This document shows positions 1-9,037 of a stretch of 64,000 nucleotides of DNA, piece by piece (positions within the stretch are counted from its first letter, which is position 1; every line of letters starts with the position of its first letter). The notes below the pieces were generated by a model. It searched no databases, was not told the origin of the DNA, and saw nothing but the letters and a program-made list of their open reading frames with translations. A program made the translations under genes and the position numbers. This DNA comes from Prevotella sp. BV3P1 (GTDB taxonomy: Bacteria > Bacteroidota > Bacteroidia > Bacteroidales > Bacteroidaceae). The DNA lies in assembly GCF_000479005.1 (NCBI RefSeq), contig NZ_AWXC01000062.1, positions 62,001 through 126,000 of the forward strand, read 5' to 3'.

Positions 1-1248
1 TTTACGTTTGAAAATCGCTATTCAACCCTTACTTATCACGAGGAAGATGGTGGCACAGACAAGCTCAGTGAGACTTCAGAGAAAGTAGATGAGCAGATCG
101 ATAAGAAGATTGACTGGGTTGCTTTCAAGAACCAGTTCTTCTCAGCTGTGATGATTGCCAAGCACGACTTTAATACTGGTGCCTTGTTAACCAGCATTCC
201 TCAGCAGAAAGGCAGTGGTTTCTTGAAAGAGTACGAAGCCAAATTGAAGACCTTCTTTGACCCAACTGGGCAAACACCATCTGAATTTGAATTCTATTTC
301 GGCCCTAACAATTTCCGTTTACTCAACCGAGTTGAGCAACAGAGTACTTTCAATAAAGACCTCGAATTGCAGAGATTGGTATATCTTGGTTGGCCATTGT
401 TCCGCATTATCAACCGTTGGTTCACCATCTATATATTCGATTGGCTGTCCAAATGGTTCCCCATGGGCGTAGTACTCATCTTAATCACCTTATTATTAAA
501 GGTTATTACCTTCCCAATGGTTAAGAAGAGCTACATGAGTTCGGCCAAGATGCGTGTCTTAAAACCAAAACTCGAGGCTGCCACGGCTCAATATAATAAG
601 CCTGAAGACCAGATGCAGAAGCAACAAGCCATGATGGCAGAATATTCCAAGTATGGCGTGAGTCCGCTTTCGGGCTGTCTGCCGATGCTTATTCAGATGC
701 CTATTTGGATTGCGATGTTCAACTTTGTGCCAAACGCTATTCAACTACGTGGAGAAAGTTTCCTTTGGATTAACGACTTGAGTACATACGATCCAGTGAT
801 TGAATGGAACAGAAACATTTGGCTCATTGGTGACCACCTGTCATTGACCTGTATTCTTTTCTGTGTGGCCAACGTGCTCTATAGCTGGATGACCATGCGC
901 CAACAGCGCGATCAGATGGTGGGACAGCAGGCCGAACAAATGAAGATGATGCAATGGATGATGTATCTCATGCCAGTGATGTTCTTCTTCATGTTTAACG
1001 ATTATTCGTCAGGTCTTAACTTCTATTACTTTGTTTCACTATTCTTCAGTGCTGCCATCATGTGGACCTTGCGTAAGACGACCAACGATGAGAAGCTGCT
1101 CAAGATTCTTGAAGCAAGATATGAAGAGAACAAAGCGAACCCGAAGAAGCTAAGTGGCATGGCGGCTCGTTTGCAAGCCATGCAGGAACAACAGCAAGCC
1201 ATGCAACGCAAAAGAGAAGAACTCGAAAGGAAAAAACGTAAACTATAA
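1..1248 (+). CDS. yidC: Membrane protein insertase YidC, C-terminal part (5' end outside window)
   Basis: YidC/Oxa1 inserts membrane proteins into the inner membrane, alone or with SecYEG. The reading frame is open from the first base of the window, so the gene begins upstream; the first in-window ATG at 148 is internal. The visible part holds the end of the large periplasmic domain followed by the conserved Oxa1 core: a first core helix (WFPMGVVLILITLLLKVITF), a cytoplasmic Lys-rich hairpin, a PMLIQMPIWIAMFNF helix and two further C-terminal helices. It ends in a basic tail rich in Gln, Lys and Arg, as is usual for YidC proteins that touch the ribosome. The S9 peptidase gene begins five bases after the stop, so the two may be co-transcribed. 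Family assignment is firm; the N-terminus cannot be judged. Confidence 0.95.
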   Translation, partial: FTFENRYSTLTYHEEDGGTDKLSETSEKVDEQIDKKIDWVAFKNQFFSAVMIAKHDFNTGALLTSIPQQKGSGFLKEYEAKLKTFFDPTGQTPSEFEFYFGPNNFRLLNRVEQQSTFNKDLELQRLVYLGWPLFRIINRWFTIYIFDWLSKWFPMGVVLILITLLLKVITFPMVKKSYMSSAKMRVLKPKLEAATAQYNKPEDQMQKQQAMMAEYSKYGVSPLSGCLPMLIQMPIWIAMFNFVPNAIQLRGESFLWINDLSTYDPVIEWNRNIWLIGDHLSLTCILFCVANVLYSWMTMRQQRDQMVGQQAEQMKMMQWMMYLMPVMFFFMFNDYSSGLNFYYFVSLFFSAAIMWTLRKTTNDEKLLKILEARYEENKANPKKLSGMAARLQAMQEQQQAMQRKREELERKKRKL

Positions 1249-1253
1249 TAGGG

Positions 1254-3422
1254 ATGAAAAAAACAACACTCCTTTTAGCAACTGTCGCCCTCTTCTTTGG
1301 CGGCAGTTTTGCAAATGCACAAAACACCGTGAAAGATCAAAACGCAACATTCAAAGTGGGCAGTGACCTCATGACACCAGAAGCCTTATGGGCCATGGGA
1401 CGCATTGGTGGTGCCACTGCTTCACCAGATGGCAAACAAGTTGTCTACCAAGTAGGCTATTATAGTGTGAAACAAAACAAAAGTCAGCAGATGCTGTTCG
1501 TCATGGACGCAGACGGAAAAAACAAACGTCAGCTCACAACAGGACAGCAAAGCGAGACAGATGGAGCATGGATTGATCAGGGACGACGAATCGCATTCCT
1601 CACAGGAGGCCAGCTTTGGTCAATGAACTCCGACGGAAGTGACCGAAAACAGCTCACAAACAGCAACGTGGACATTGAGGGATTCAAGTTTTCACCAGAC
1701 GAAAGAAAAGTCATCCTCATCAAGTCACTTCCCTATCATGGCACCATCCAAGCCAATCCAGCAGACTTACCACTGGCTACAGGACGACTTGCTACTGACA
1801 TGAACTACCGCCATTGGGACCACTATGTTGAAACAATCGCGCACCCCTTCGTGGCAGACTACGACGGTTCAAGTATCAATGAAGGCGTAGACGTTTTGCA
1901 AGGCGAGCCTTTCGAGTGCCCAACCGCCCCTTTCGGAGGGACTGAACAGCTTGCTTGGAGTCCTGATTCAAAGTCCATTGCTTACACTTGTCGTAAGAAA
2001 GAAGGCGTACAATACGCCATTTCCACCGATACAGACATCTACTTATATGATGTTGCTACACGCAAGACCAAAAACCTCTGCAAGCCATCTGGCTACAAAG
2101 GACCTGCCATCAATGCCACAAAATCGATGAAGAATCAATCGGTGAATCACCAACCGGGCGACATGAATGTAGGTTACGACACCAATCCTCAGTTCTCTTC
2201 GAACGGCAAATACATTGCTTGGCAGAGCATGGCACGCAATGGTTATGAGAGCGACCGCAACCGATTATGCGTCTATACCCTTGCGGATGGGACGAAAAAC
2301 TATGTCACCGAACAGTTTGACAGCAATGTTGACGCATATTGCTGGGGCAATGAGAACAACACATTCTACTTCATTGGTGTATGGCATGGCAAGACACATG
2401 TCTATCAAACCAACCTGAAAGGCCAAATCAAGCAACTCACTGACGGACAATACGACTACGGTAGCCTACAACTGTTGGGCCGTAAGGGACAGCTACTCGT
2501 TACGCGTCACTCGATGTCACACCCAGATGATTTGTTTGTTCTCACTCCGTCAAAGAAGGAGAAGCGTTCACAGGTGACACAAATAACAGATGAAAACAAG
2601 CATATCTTTGATCAATTGGCCATTGGAAAAGTTGAAGAGCGTTGGACAAAGACAACAGATGGCAAAGACATGCTCAGCTGGATTGTTCTTCCTCCACACT
2701 TCGATGGCAACAAGAAATACCCTACTCTGCTGTTCTGTGAAGGTGGTCCGCAAAGTCCAGTCAGTCAGTTCTGGAGCTATAGATGGAACTTACAAATCAT
2801 GGCAGCACACGGATATATCATTGTTGCACCCAATCGTCGTGGCCTTCCGGGCTTCGGTTCGGCATGGAACGAAGAGATTTCTGGCGATTGGACAGGACAA
2901 TGCATGAACGATTACCTATCAGCCATCGATGACGCAGCAAACAATCTTCCATACGTTGACAAAGACCGATTGGGAGCTGTTGGTGCCTCTTTCGGTGGAT
3001 TCTCGGTTTATTATCTTGCCGGTCATCATGACAAACGATTCAAATGTTTCATCTCTCACGATGGCGCGTTCAACCTCGAGAGCATGTACACTGACACCGA
3101 GGAAGCCTGGTTCTCCAACTGGGAATACGAAGATGCTTATTGGAACAAAGACCAAACAGCCAATGCAAAGCGCACATACCAAAACAGTCCACATCAGTTT
3201 GTTGACAAATGGGACACACCTATCCTCTGCATTCATGGTGAAAAGGATTATCGTATCAACGCCAATCAGGGCATGGGAGCCTTCAATGCTGCTCGTTTGC
3301 GCGGCATTCCAGCCGAACTACTCATCTTCCCCGATGAGAACCACTGGGTGCTGAAACCGCAAAACGGCATTCTTTGGCAGCGTACATTCTTCAACTGGCT
3401 AGACCGCTGGCTGAAGAAATAA
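1254..3422 (+). CDS. Secreted S9 family (prolyl oligopeptidase/DPP-like) serine peptidase
   Basis: The protein has a signal peptide (about residues 1-22, ending in ANA), an N-terminal beta-propeller with WD40-like/TolB-like blades (repeated SPDGK- and SPDSK-type turns), and a C-terminal alpha/beta hydrolase domain. The catalytic triad is visible: Ser579 in GASFGG, Asp665 in EKDYR and His697 in ENHWVL. At 722 residues it fits the S9 peptidases of Bacteroidales that release dipeptides in the periplasm, of which Porphyromonas DPP5 is the best-known example; substrate preference cannot be read from sequence. It follows yidC with a five-base gap and precedes an MFS transporter on the same strand, which could import its products (inference). 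Confidence 0.9.
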   Translation: MKKTTLLLATVALFFGGSFANAQNTVKDQNATFKVGSDLMTPEALWAMGRIGGATASPDGKQVVYQVGYYSVKQNKSQQMLFVMDADGKNKRQLTTGQQSETDGAWIDQGRRIAFLTGGQLWSMNSDGSDRKQLTNSNVDIEGFKFSPDERKVILIKSLPYHGTIQANPADLPLATGRLATDMNYRHWDHYVETIAHPFVADYDGSSINEGVDVLQGEPFECPTAPFGGTEQLAWSPDSKSIAYTCRKKEGVQYAISTDTDIYLYDVATRKTKNLCKPSGYKGPAINATKSMKNQSVNHQPGDMNVGYDTNPQFSSNGKYIAWQSMARNGYESDRNRLCVYTLADGTKNYVTEQFDSNVDAYCWGNENNTFYFIGVWHGKTHVYQTNLKGQIKQLTDGQYDYGSLQLLGRKGQLLVTRHSMSHPDDLFVLTPSKKEKRSQVTQITDENKHIFDQLAIGKVEERWTKTTDGKDMLSWIVLPPHFDGNKKYPTLLFCEGGPQSPVSQFWSYRWNLQIMAAHGYIIVAPNRRGLPGFGSAWNEEISGDWTGQCMNDYLSAIDDAANNLPYVDKDRLGAVGASFGGFSVYYLAGHHDKRFKCFISHDGAFNLESMYTDTEEAWFSNWEYEDAYWNKDQTANAKRTYQNSPHQFVDKWDTPILCIHGEKDYRINANQGMGAFNAARLRGIPAELLIFPDENHWVLKPQNGILWQRTFFNWLDRWLKK

Positions 3423-3488
3423 TGCCCTTATGCCAAACCCGTCAACTAAAAAAAACTTTAAAACTCAATAACTTAATAACTCACGATA

Positions 3489-4904
3489 ATGGTTGAAACA
3501 TTTCAAAAAAAACTGAGCGATTCTCCAGCATGGCGCTGGACAGCCCTAGTATTATTGGCGTCGGCAATGTTCTTTGCCTACATCTTCGTTGACATTCTGT
3601 CGCCTTTACAAGAATTTTTACAGACACAACACGGCTGGGATCCTATTGCCTACGGTCATTTTGCGGGCTCTGAACCATTCTTGAACGTTTTTGTCTTCTT
3701 CCTTATTTTCGCAGGTATCATCCTTGATAAAATGGGAGTTCGTTTCACAGCCATCCTTTCAGGTGTGGTCATGGTGGTCGGTGCTTCCATCAACTACTAC
3801 GCGCTGACAGAAGGTTTCGAAGCAAGCAGTCTGAAAGTATGGTTTGACAACAATTTGAACCTACCGCTCTCGGCCTGGAATGTAACACCATTTTATGATG
3901 GCATGCCAGCTTCAGCCAAACTGTCAGCCATCGGATTCATGATTTTTGGTTGTGGTGCCGAAATGGCTGGTATCACGGTTTCGCGTGGTATTGTGAAGTG
4001 GTTCAAGGGTAAAGAAATGGCATTGGCCATGGGCATCGAAATGGCTATTGCCCGTGTGGGCGTCGCCGTAGTAGTCATTGCTTCGCCAGCTATCGCCTCC
4101 ATACATCCCATAAGAGTATCACGGCCTGTCGCTTACGAGCTTCTTTTACTGATTATCGGTTTGATATGCTTTATTGTTTATGGTTTCATGGACAAGAAGT
4201 TGGATGCACAAGGTGTGGAAGAAGAGAAGGACGATCCATTCAAAGTGTCGGATATTGGAAAGATATTATCACTGAAAATGTTCTGGATTGTGGCGCTACT
4301 CTGCGTGCTTTACTATTCAGCCATCTTCCCTTTCCAAAAATACGCCATCAACATGTTGCAATGCAACCTTAACTTTACGGCCGAACAAGCAGGTATGGTG
4401 TTCTTTGTATTTCCATTAGGTGCCGCTGCCGTCACTCCATTCCTGGGCAATTTCCTCGACCGCAAAGGCAAAGGAGCATCCATGCTCATCTTAGGCGCCA
4501 TGCTCATGGTGATATGCCACCTTGTGTTTGCGTTCGTTGTACCAGCAACACAAAGCGTTATCATCACCTATGCCGCCATCATCTTGTTAGGCATTTCGTT
4601 CTCATTGGTTCCGGCTGCGCTATGGCCTTCTGTTCCAAAGCTGATTGATGACAAACTCATTGGTTCGGCATACGCTTTGATATTCTGGATTCAAAACATC
4701 GGTCTTTACGCCTTCCCCATGATCATTGGTTCTGTGTTGCGTTCATCCAACCCCGGTGTTACCGACCCATTGAAGTACAACTACACCGTACCCATGCTGG
4801 TATTCGCCTCCTTGGGCGTGATTGCCCTTATCCTGGGATTCCTGTTGAAAGCCCTTGACAAGAAGAAAGGTTATGGCTTGGAACAACCGAACATCCAAAA
4901 GTAG
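3489..4904 (+). CDS. MFS transporter
   Basis: A 471-residue hydrophobic protein with about twelve predicted membrane segments in two halves joined by a charged central loop (around residues 235-255). The motif LDKMGVRF after the second helix and FLDRKGKG in the second half are the loop signatures of the major facilitator superfamily. The substrate cannot be assigned. It lies 66 bases after the S9 peptidase on the same strand; the gap is AT-rich and without a clear terminator, so co-transcription is possible. A strong hairpin terminator follows the gene. An oligopeptide or small organic solute would suit the neighbour, but that is inference. Confidence 0.85.
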   Translation: MVETFQKKLSDSPAWRWTALVLLASAMFFAYIFVDILSPLQEFLQTQHGWDPIAYGHFAGSEPFLNVFVFFLIFAGIILDKMGVRFTAILSGVVMVVGASINYYALTEGFEASSLKVWFDNNLNLPLSAWNVTPFYDGMPASAKLSAIGFMIFGCGAEMAGITVSRGIVKWFKGKEMALAMGIEMAIARVGVAVVVIASPAIASIHPIRVSRPVAYELLLLIIGLICFIVYGFMDKKLDAQGVEEEKDDPFKVSDIGKILSLKMFWIVALLCVLYYSAIFPFQKYAINMLQCNLNFTAEQAGMVFFVFPLGAAAVTPFLGNFLDRKGKGASMLILGAMLMVICHLVFAFVVPATQSVIITYAAIILLGISFSLVPAALWPSVPKLIDDKLIGSAYALIFWIQNIGLYAFPMIIGSVLRSSNPGVTDPLKYNYTVPMLVFASLGVIALILGFLLKALDKKKGYGLEQPNIQK

Positions 4905-4983
4905 GAGTGATAGCACTGGGCAAGTACGAAATACTTGTCCATGGGCCTGACATCAATTGGGCCACCCTACCTCAACCAACCTG

Positions 4984-5027
4984 TACCAAGAAGGGCTCAA
5001 CTTATTACAGTTGAGCCCTTCTTGGTA
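4984..5027. terminator. Bidirectional intrinsic terminator between convergent genes
   Basis: A perfect 18-bp inverted repeat (arms 4984-5001 and 5010-5027, beginning TACCAAGAAGGG) with an 8-base loop lies between the ends of the MFS gene on the + strand and the porin gene on the - strand. The long GC-containing stem in convergent position supports termination in both directions. Confidence 0.85.
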
Positions 5028-5045
5028 TATAAATGGTTGCTTGTA

Positions 5046-6611
5046 TCAGAAGCGATAGCCCAATGTGAGCAACACCTGATGCCGCCTGTTGCTAACCTTT
5101 ACCGCATCGGCGATACAGTTCTCATGCTGATTTGTTTTAGAACGGTAACTCATGAATGGATAAAAATCACCATTGGTGTGCGTATACTGATAGGCCAAGT
5201 CTACAAAGAACTTCTTGACAGAGTAACCTAATCCGCACGTGATTCGGTTGGTACTTTCCCAGTTGGTGTAGTCGGTTGAGGTGGCGTATGCGTTTCCTGG
5301 CGATGAGATGCTACCGTCACGAAAGCCGTCCTTGCTAAACATCGGACTCAAATAGTTATACCCCAGACGGACAGCACAGCTTGGCAGCGGTTTGTATTCC
5401 ATGCCCAATTTCACTGTGCTCACTCCTTTCAGGGTTGCTTTGGTATGGTCGTTCATGCCACCATCACTATAAGAGTCATCATAATAATCACCATCTACGG
5501 GGTCATAATAACCACCGTTGTTCACACGATTATCGATTGTGCCATAGTCAGCATACTCGTAGGTTGCGCCCAAGGCCAGCTCTCTGCCAATGGTATGGCC
5601 TAAGCTCAGGCCAAACTTTAAAGGAGTGCGTACCTTGAAATGGTAATCTGAGCTTTGCCCTTTATCTACTCTGTCCAGCCCTGCACCCATGGTCATATCA
5701 TTTGCACCTTTTAAATGCAAGTTGTACAAGGTAGGCGTATGGACATAAGCACCTATGCGGAATGGAGAGTTTTCTATGGGTAGGAAGATAGCACCGGCCT
5801 TGAGATCAACACCAGTACCATCTATACGCAGGTCTTCCCACATTCCCATTACTTTGTTAAGCTCCAAATTCTCCGTGTAATAGCTGTTGCTACGATAGTT
5901 CACGTCGTGCAAACCAAAAGTCAATCCAAGGAACACCCGATTGTTAAAGTTGCCGCTTAAATTTAAGCTATACTCACCAATGTATCCCTTTTGATACTGT
6001 CCAAACACATAGGCCGTACCATCAAGATAGTCCATGCCTGTCTGTTTGCCATTTGAATCCTTGATAGGAGCCATCAAACTGGCATAGTTGGCATCTACGC
6101 CATTCCAATTATAGTCGTTAGCATACGGATACTTCATCGCCGACAGTTTATTCTGTGAGGCATGCGATAGCGTATTTGCAGCCGTTAGAATTTGGTCAAA
6201 ATTACGACTCTTGTGGTAATTAAACGCAATGTTCACATATTCGTTCCAGCCTGTGCGCATAGAGTAAACCACCCCTATCTGGTCAAAGCTCGCATTGGTC
6301 TTGTTACCATTGATGCTTGTATGGATATTGTTGAAAGAAGGTGTAGTGGTAACACCTTGTTGAGCAACCAAGCCCCCGGATACTGTAACCTGCCCAGAGC
6401 GGAACAACCCAATCCCTGCTGGGTTAGTGCTAATCGTGGAAATATCCGCACCCAGTGCCTCCAAAGCGCCTCCCATGCCTACATACCGAGCCGTCCCGTT
6501 GAGGTCGTTGTCAATCAGTTTCGTATCTTGATAAGTTTCTTGTGCTGTCAGTGATGCCGATATGAACGTCATAACGGCCATCAGGCAATATTTTGTCTTC
6601 ATTTGTCTCAT
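5046..6611 (-). CDS. OmpP1/FadL-family outer membrane protein
   Basis: A 521-residue protein with a signal peptide (cleavage near SLTAQ), then the conserved start of Bacteroidetes OmpP1/FadL proteins: ARYVGMGGALEALGADIS followed by STNPAGIGLFR, which is the NPA-type motif of the FadL hatch region. The rest is rich in alternating aromatic and polar strands and ends in aromatic Phe (LTLGYRF), as expected for a beta-barrel. FadL proteins let hydrophobic molecules across the outer membrane; the ligand here is unknown. A second ATG three codons in is an alternative start. The gene lies 21 bases after the Tyr/Trp-rich secreted protein gene, so they probably form one operon, and the terminator at 4984-5027 closes it. 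Confidence 0.85.
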   Translation of the reverse strand: MRQMKTKYCLMAVMTFISASLTAQETYQDTKLIDNDLNGTARYVGMGGALEALGADISTISTNPAGIGLFRSGQVTVSGGLVAQQGVTTTPSFNNIHTSINGNKTNASFDQIGVVYSMRTGWNEYVNIAFNYHKSRNFDQILTAANTLSHASQNKLSAMKYPYANDYNWNGVDANYASLMAPIKDSNGKQTGMDYLDGTAYVFGQYQKGYIGEYSLNLSGNFNNRVFLGLTFGLHDVNYRSNSYYTENLELNKVMGMWEDLRIDGTGVDLKAGAIFLPIENSPFRIGAYVHTPTLYNLHLKGANDMTMGAGLDRVDKGQSSDYHFKVRTPLKFGLSLGHTIGRELALGATYEYADYGTIDNRVNNGGYYDPVDGDYYDDSYSDGGMNDHTKATLKGVSTVKLGMEYKPLPSCAVRLGYNYLSPMFSKDGFRDGSISSPGNAYATSTDYTNWESTNRITCGLGYSVKKFFVDLAYQYTHTNGDFYPFMSYRSKTNQHENCIADAVKVSNRRHQVLLTLGYRF

Positions 6612-6632
6612 CTTTTATATTCGTTTTATTCT

Positions 6633-7664
6633 TTACCTTCTACCTCCACCAAAGTGGCCACCGCCACCGCTGGAAGAGTGTCCGCCGCCAAAACCGCCAC
6701 CGGAAGAACGTGTGCCACCAAAGCCGCTACTGGAAGAACGTGTGCCGCCGAAGCTACCGCTATTATAACTTGGTGTAGACCTTGTGGAATTTCCAAAACT
6801 ACTGTTACTTCGAGTGTCGAACCAATTGGTTCGAGGCGTATCGGTTCTGCCACCGAAAGACCTGTTACGTCTACTGCGGGTTGTGTAGGTACTTCCTGAT
6901 TGTCTGTTGCCATTTGCAGCTCCGCGAGCAAATCGCCCTGTACTGTAAGTATCTCCGCTGCCACCAAATCTCCAAGTCCTGTCTCCGGTCAAGCCACGGG
7001 GATTGCCGCCGTATACACATGCATAGCCTCTACCATACCCGCCATACGGATAGTTATACCAGCCTCCGTAATATGAACCATACCATCCGCTATAACCATA
7101 ATACCAAGGATTGTACCACGGATCGTAGAATCCATAATAGCCGCCATACCAAGAACTGTACCAGGGATCGTAGAACCCTGTATAACCATAATACCATGGG
7201 GCATACCACGGATCGTAAAAGCCCCAACCGGCACGCCAGTAAGGATAGGCTCTCCAACGGTAGCTGCTGTAGAACCACGGATTGTAAAAGCCGTCCCAGC
7301 GGCTCATCCGACTTGTATATTCAAAGTCATCACCATCGACCATCGTATCATAATACTTGCCGACAAAAGTGGTGTCGATGTAGGTAGAGTCGGGATAAAC
7401 CCCTCTACCCTTCTGAAATTCGATGACATCGTTGCCGCGATTGTCCGTTCCTATCTTCTGATAATGACTCCAATACTTACCATGACGATTATATTCGTCT
7501 ACATCACGGTTGCTGCCACTATAGGTCACTTCACGATCATTCGTACGCACCTTTGGCTTCTTAGCAGTAGGTAAATTAGACGGAAGAATGTACATATCGT
7601 CCTGTGCCAACATCTTATAAGGCATCATTCCCAATAATAGGGTGAATAGTATGAGCTTTTTCAT
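6633..7664 (-). CDS. Secreted Tyr/Trp/Gly-rich protein with 15-residue tandem repeats
   Basis: Function unknown. I place the start at 7664 rather than the upstream ATG at 7697, because a clear AAAGGAG sits eight bases before it and the protein then begins with a normal signal peptide (MKKLILFTLLLGMM, cleaved after MLAQ). Of 343 residues, the middle (about 122-215) is extremely rich in Tyr, Trp and Gly and contains three tandem 15-residue units of the form GFYDPWYxxWYxGYx (about 147-191). The C-terminal third is Ser/Gly/Arg-rich and ends in Gly-His-rich repeats (GGGHSSSGGGGHFGGGRR). The composition suggests an adhesive, aggregating or surface-exposed polymer-like protein. Similar proteins occur in Bacteroidetes under uninformative names. 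It precedes the OmpP1/FadL porin gene in a likely operon. Confidence 0.75.
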   Translation of the reverse strand: MKKLILFTLLLGMMPYKMLAQDDMYILPSNLPTAKKPKVRTNDREVTYSGSNRDVDEYNRHGKYWSHYQKIGTDNRGNDVIEFQKGRGVYPDSTYIDTTFVGKYYDTMVDGDDFEYTSRMSRWDGFYNPWFYSSYRWRAYPYWRAGWGFYDPWYAPWYYGYTGFYDPWYSSWYGGYYGFYDPWYNPWYYGYSGWYGSYYGGWYNYPYGGYGRGYACVYGGNPRGLTGDRTWRFGGSGDTYSTGRFARGAANGNRQSGSTYTTRSRRNRSFGGRTDTPRTNWFDTRSNSSFGNSTRSTPSYNSGSFGGTRSSSSGFGGTRSSGGGFGGGHSSSGGGGHFGGGRR

Positions 7665-7774
7665 CTTGTTACTCCTTTCTATTATATGCTTTTCCACAAT
7701 GCAAATATATCAAATATGTTTATGCAAATATAAGGAAATTCCCTAACTATGGATAGGTTTTTCCCTATTTTTTA

Positions 7775-7782
7775 TACCTTTG
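7775..7782 (+). promoter_or_regulatory. Bacteroidetes -7 promoter element (TACCTTTG) for prmA
   Basis: TACCTTTG fits the TAnnTTTG consensus and lies 22 bases before the prmA ATG. No good TTTG is found at the expected -33 distance, so only the -7 element is supported. Confidence 0.5.
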
Positions 7783-7804
7783 TGGCATCTTTTACGTTAA
7801 GAAT

Positions 7805-8668
7805 ATGAAATATAAGATAGCAGACTTTAAAATAGCCTGTACGCCGGAGCTTACGCAAATTGCCAAAGACCTGTTACCCGATGTGATGGGAGAAATAGGC
7901 TTTGAGTCGTTTGAAGACACTCCAGATGGACTCAAAGGATACATTCCCACAGATTTACTGGACACCAACAGCTTGAAGCAAGTGCTTGACACCTTCCCCT
8001 TAGAAGGCGCCAATATCACCTACACGCTTTCCGATACAGAAGACAAAAACTGGAACGAGGCCTGGGAAAGCACTGGGTTCGCACCCATCAACATTGACAA
8101 CCAGGTGCTGGTTTATGATGCAAGAGCTGGGAAGAAACCCGCAGGTGATTCACTCATCAACATCGGAATCGAGGCGAAACAAGCCTTTGGCACGGGAACT
8201 CACGAGACTACCCGCATGATGATTGGTGCCATGCTACAGCTGTCACTGAAAGGAAAGCGGGTTCTGGACTGTGGATGCGGCACGGGCATTTTGGGCATCG
8301 CCGCCCTTAAACTGGGTGCAGAGGCTGTCGTTGGCTTTGATATCGACGAGTGGAGTGTGGAAAACACCCAACACAATGCTGCTATCAATGAGGTTGACAA
8401 CATCGAGGTTTTCCATGGTGACGCACACGTTTTATCGCATGTGTCGGGGGTATTTGACGTGGTGCTGGCCAACATCAACCGCAACATTCTTCTGAACGAC
8501 ATGCCCACTTATCTGGAAATAATGAATGCTGGCTCGGTCTTGATCATCAGTGGTTTTTATGAAGAGGATGTAAAATTGCTTGACGAAAAAGCCAAAACAT
8601 TGGGATTAGTAAAGACAAGCCAAAAAACAGATAATCAATGGTGCTATTTGACATTTATCAAGCAGTAA
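7805..8668 (+). CDS. prmA: Ribosomal protein L11 methyltransferase
   Basis: PrmA trimethylates lysines and the N-terminus of ribosomal protein L11, using S-adenosylmethionine in the cytoplasm. The N-terminal part (about 1-110) is the L11-binding region and includes DKNWNEAWES, typical of PrmA. The methyltransferase domain follows: AFGTGTHETTRMM, then motif I VLDCGCGTGILGIAAL, the acidic residue of motif II (GFDIDEWSVENT), and VLANINRNILL as the catalytic NP/NI-type motif IV. The length of 287 residues fits the family. The gene appears monocistronic: an AT-rich divergent region precedes it and a transposase remnant lies beyond its end. Confidence 0.93.
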   Translation: MKYKIADFKIACTPELTQIAKDLLPDVMGEIGFESFEDTPDGLKGYIPTDLLDTNSLKQVLDTFPLEGANITYTLSDTEDKNWNEAWESTGFAPINIDNQVLVYDARAGKKPAGDSLINIGIEAKQAFGTGTHETTRMMIGAMLQLSLKGKRVLDCGCGTGILGIAALKLGAEAVVGFDIDEWSVENTQHNAAINEVDNIEVFHGDAHVLSHVSGVFDVVLANINRNILLNDMPTYLEIMNAGSVLIISGFYEEDVKLLDEKAKTLGLVKTSQKTDNQWCYLTFIKQ

Positions 8669-8683
8669 CCATCTAGTCGTCCC

Positions 8684-8993
8684 TCAAAAATACGCCATCG
8701 CATTTTTCATATAAACCTGTGGGATGAATTGGTGGTGAAAATTTAATTTCCGTTCTCCACAACACCATATTATTACTCTTTCAATAAGGTGCAAAAGATG
8801 CCTCATGACTCTTTTGAAGTTGAATGTGACAGCTGCAAGCACGACATTGATGGGGACTCCGAAGAGTCCCCCGTAGGAGTTCCTCCCTAACCGATGGCCT
8901 GCCTTGCAGTGTCCCTATGACAGACTCAATTCCTGGCTAATTGTGGAAAGTTTGTGCTTTTTGCCCTTGGCGAACCGTGAGTCTGCCCTCTTT
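8684..8993 (-). pseudogene. IS5-type transposase remnant, C-terminal, frameshifted
   Basis: Read on the - strand, this otherwise gene-free stretch encodes the C-terminal part of an IS5-type DDE transposase: DSRFAKGKKHKLS, then IESVIG in one frame and HCKAGHRLGRN in the next, then INVVLAAVTFNFKRVM. The change of frame falls inside the conserved IESVIGH motif, so a single-base change broke the gene; staying in the second frame gives a TAG stop at this point. The N-terminal two thirds of the transposase are missing. No terminal inverted repeats could be identified. The remnant runs to a stop at its left edge, and its right limit is approximate. It accounts for most of the gap between prmA and the zinc-ribbon gene. 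Confidence 0.75.
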
Positions 8994-9037
8994 TCACTTA
9001 CTGATATATTATTGACAGACAAATAGTTAAATATTCT

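Noticed and set aside
6782..7387. 201-residue + strand frame
   Set aside because: Antisense shadow of the repetitive Tyr/Trp-rich gene; long frames are expected opposite such a biased sequence.
7664..7697. Upstream ATG as the start of the Tyr/Trp-rich protein
   Set aside because: It would put 11 charged residues before a perfect signal peptide and ignore the AAAGGAG placed before the downstream ATG.
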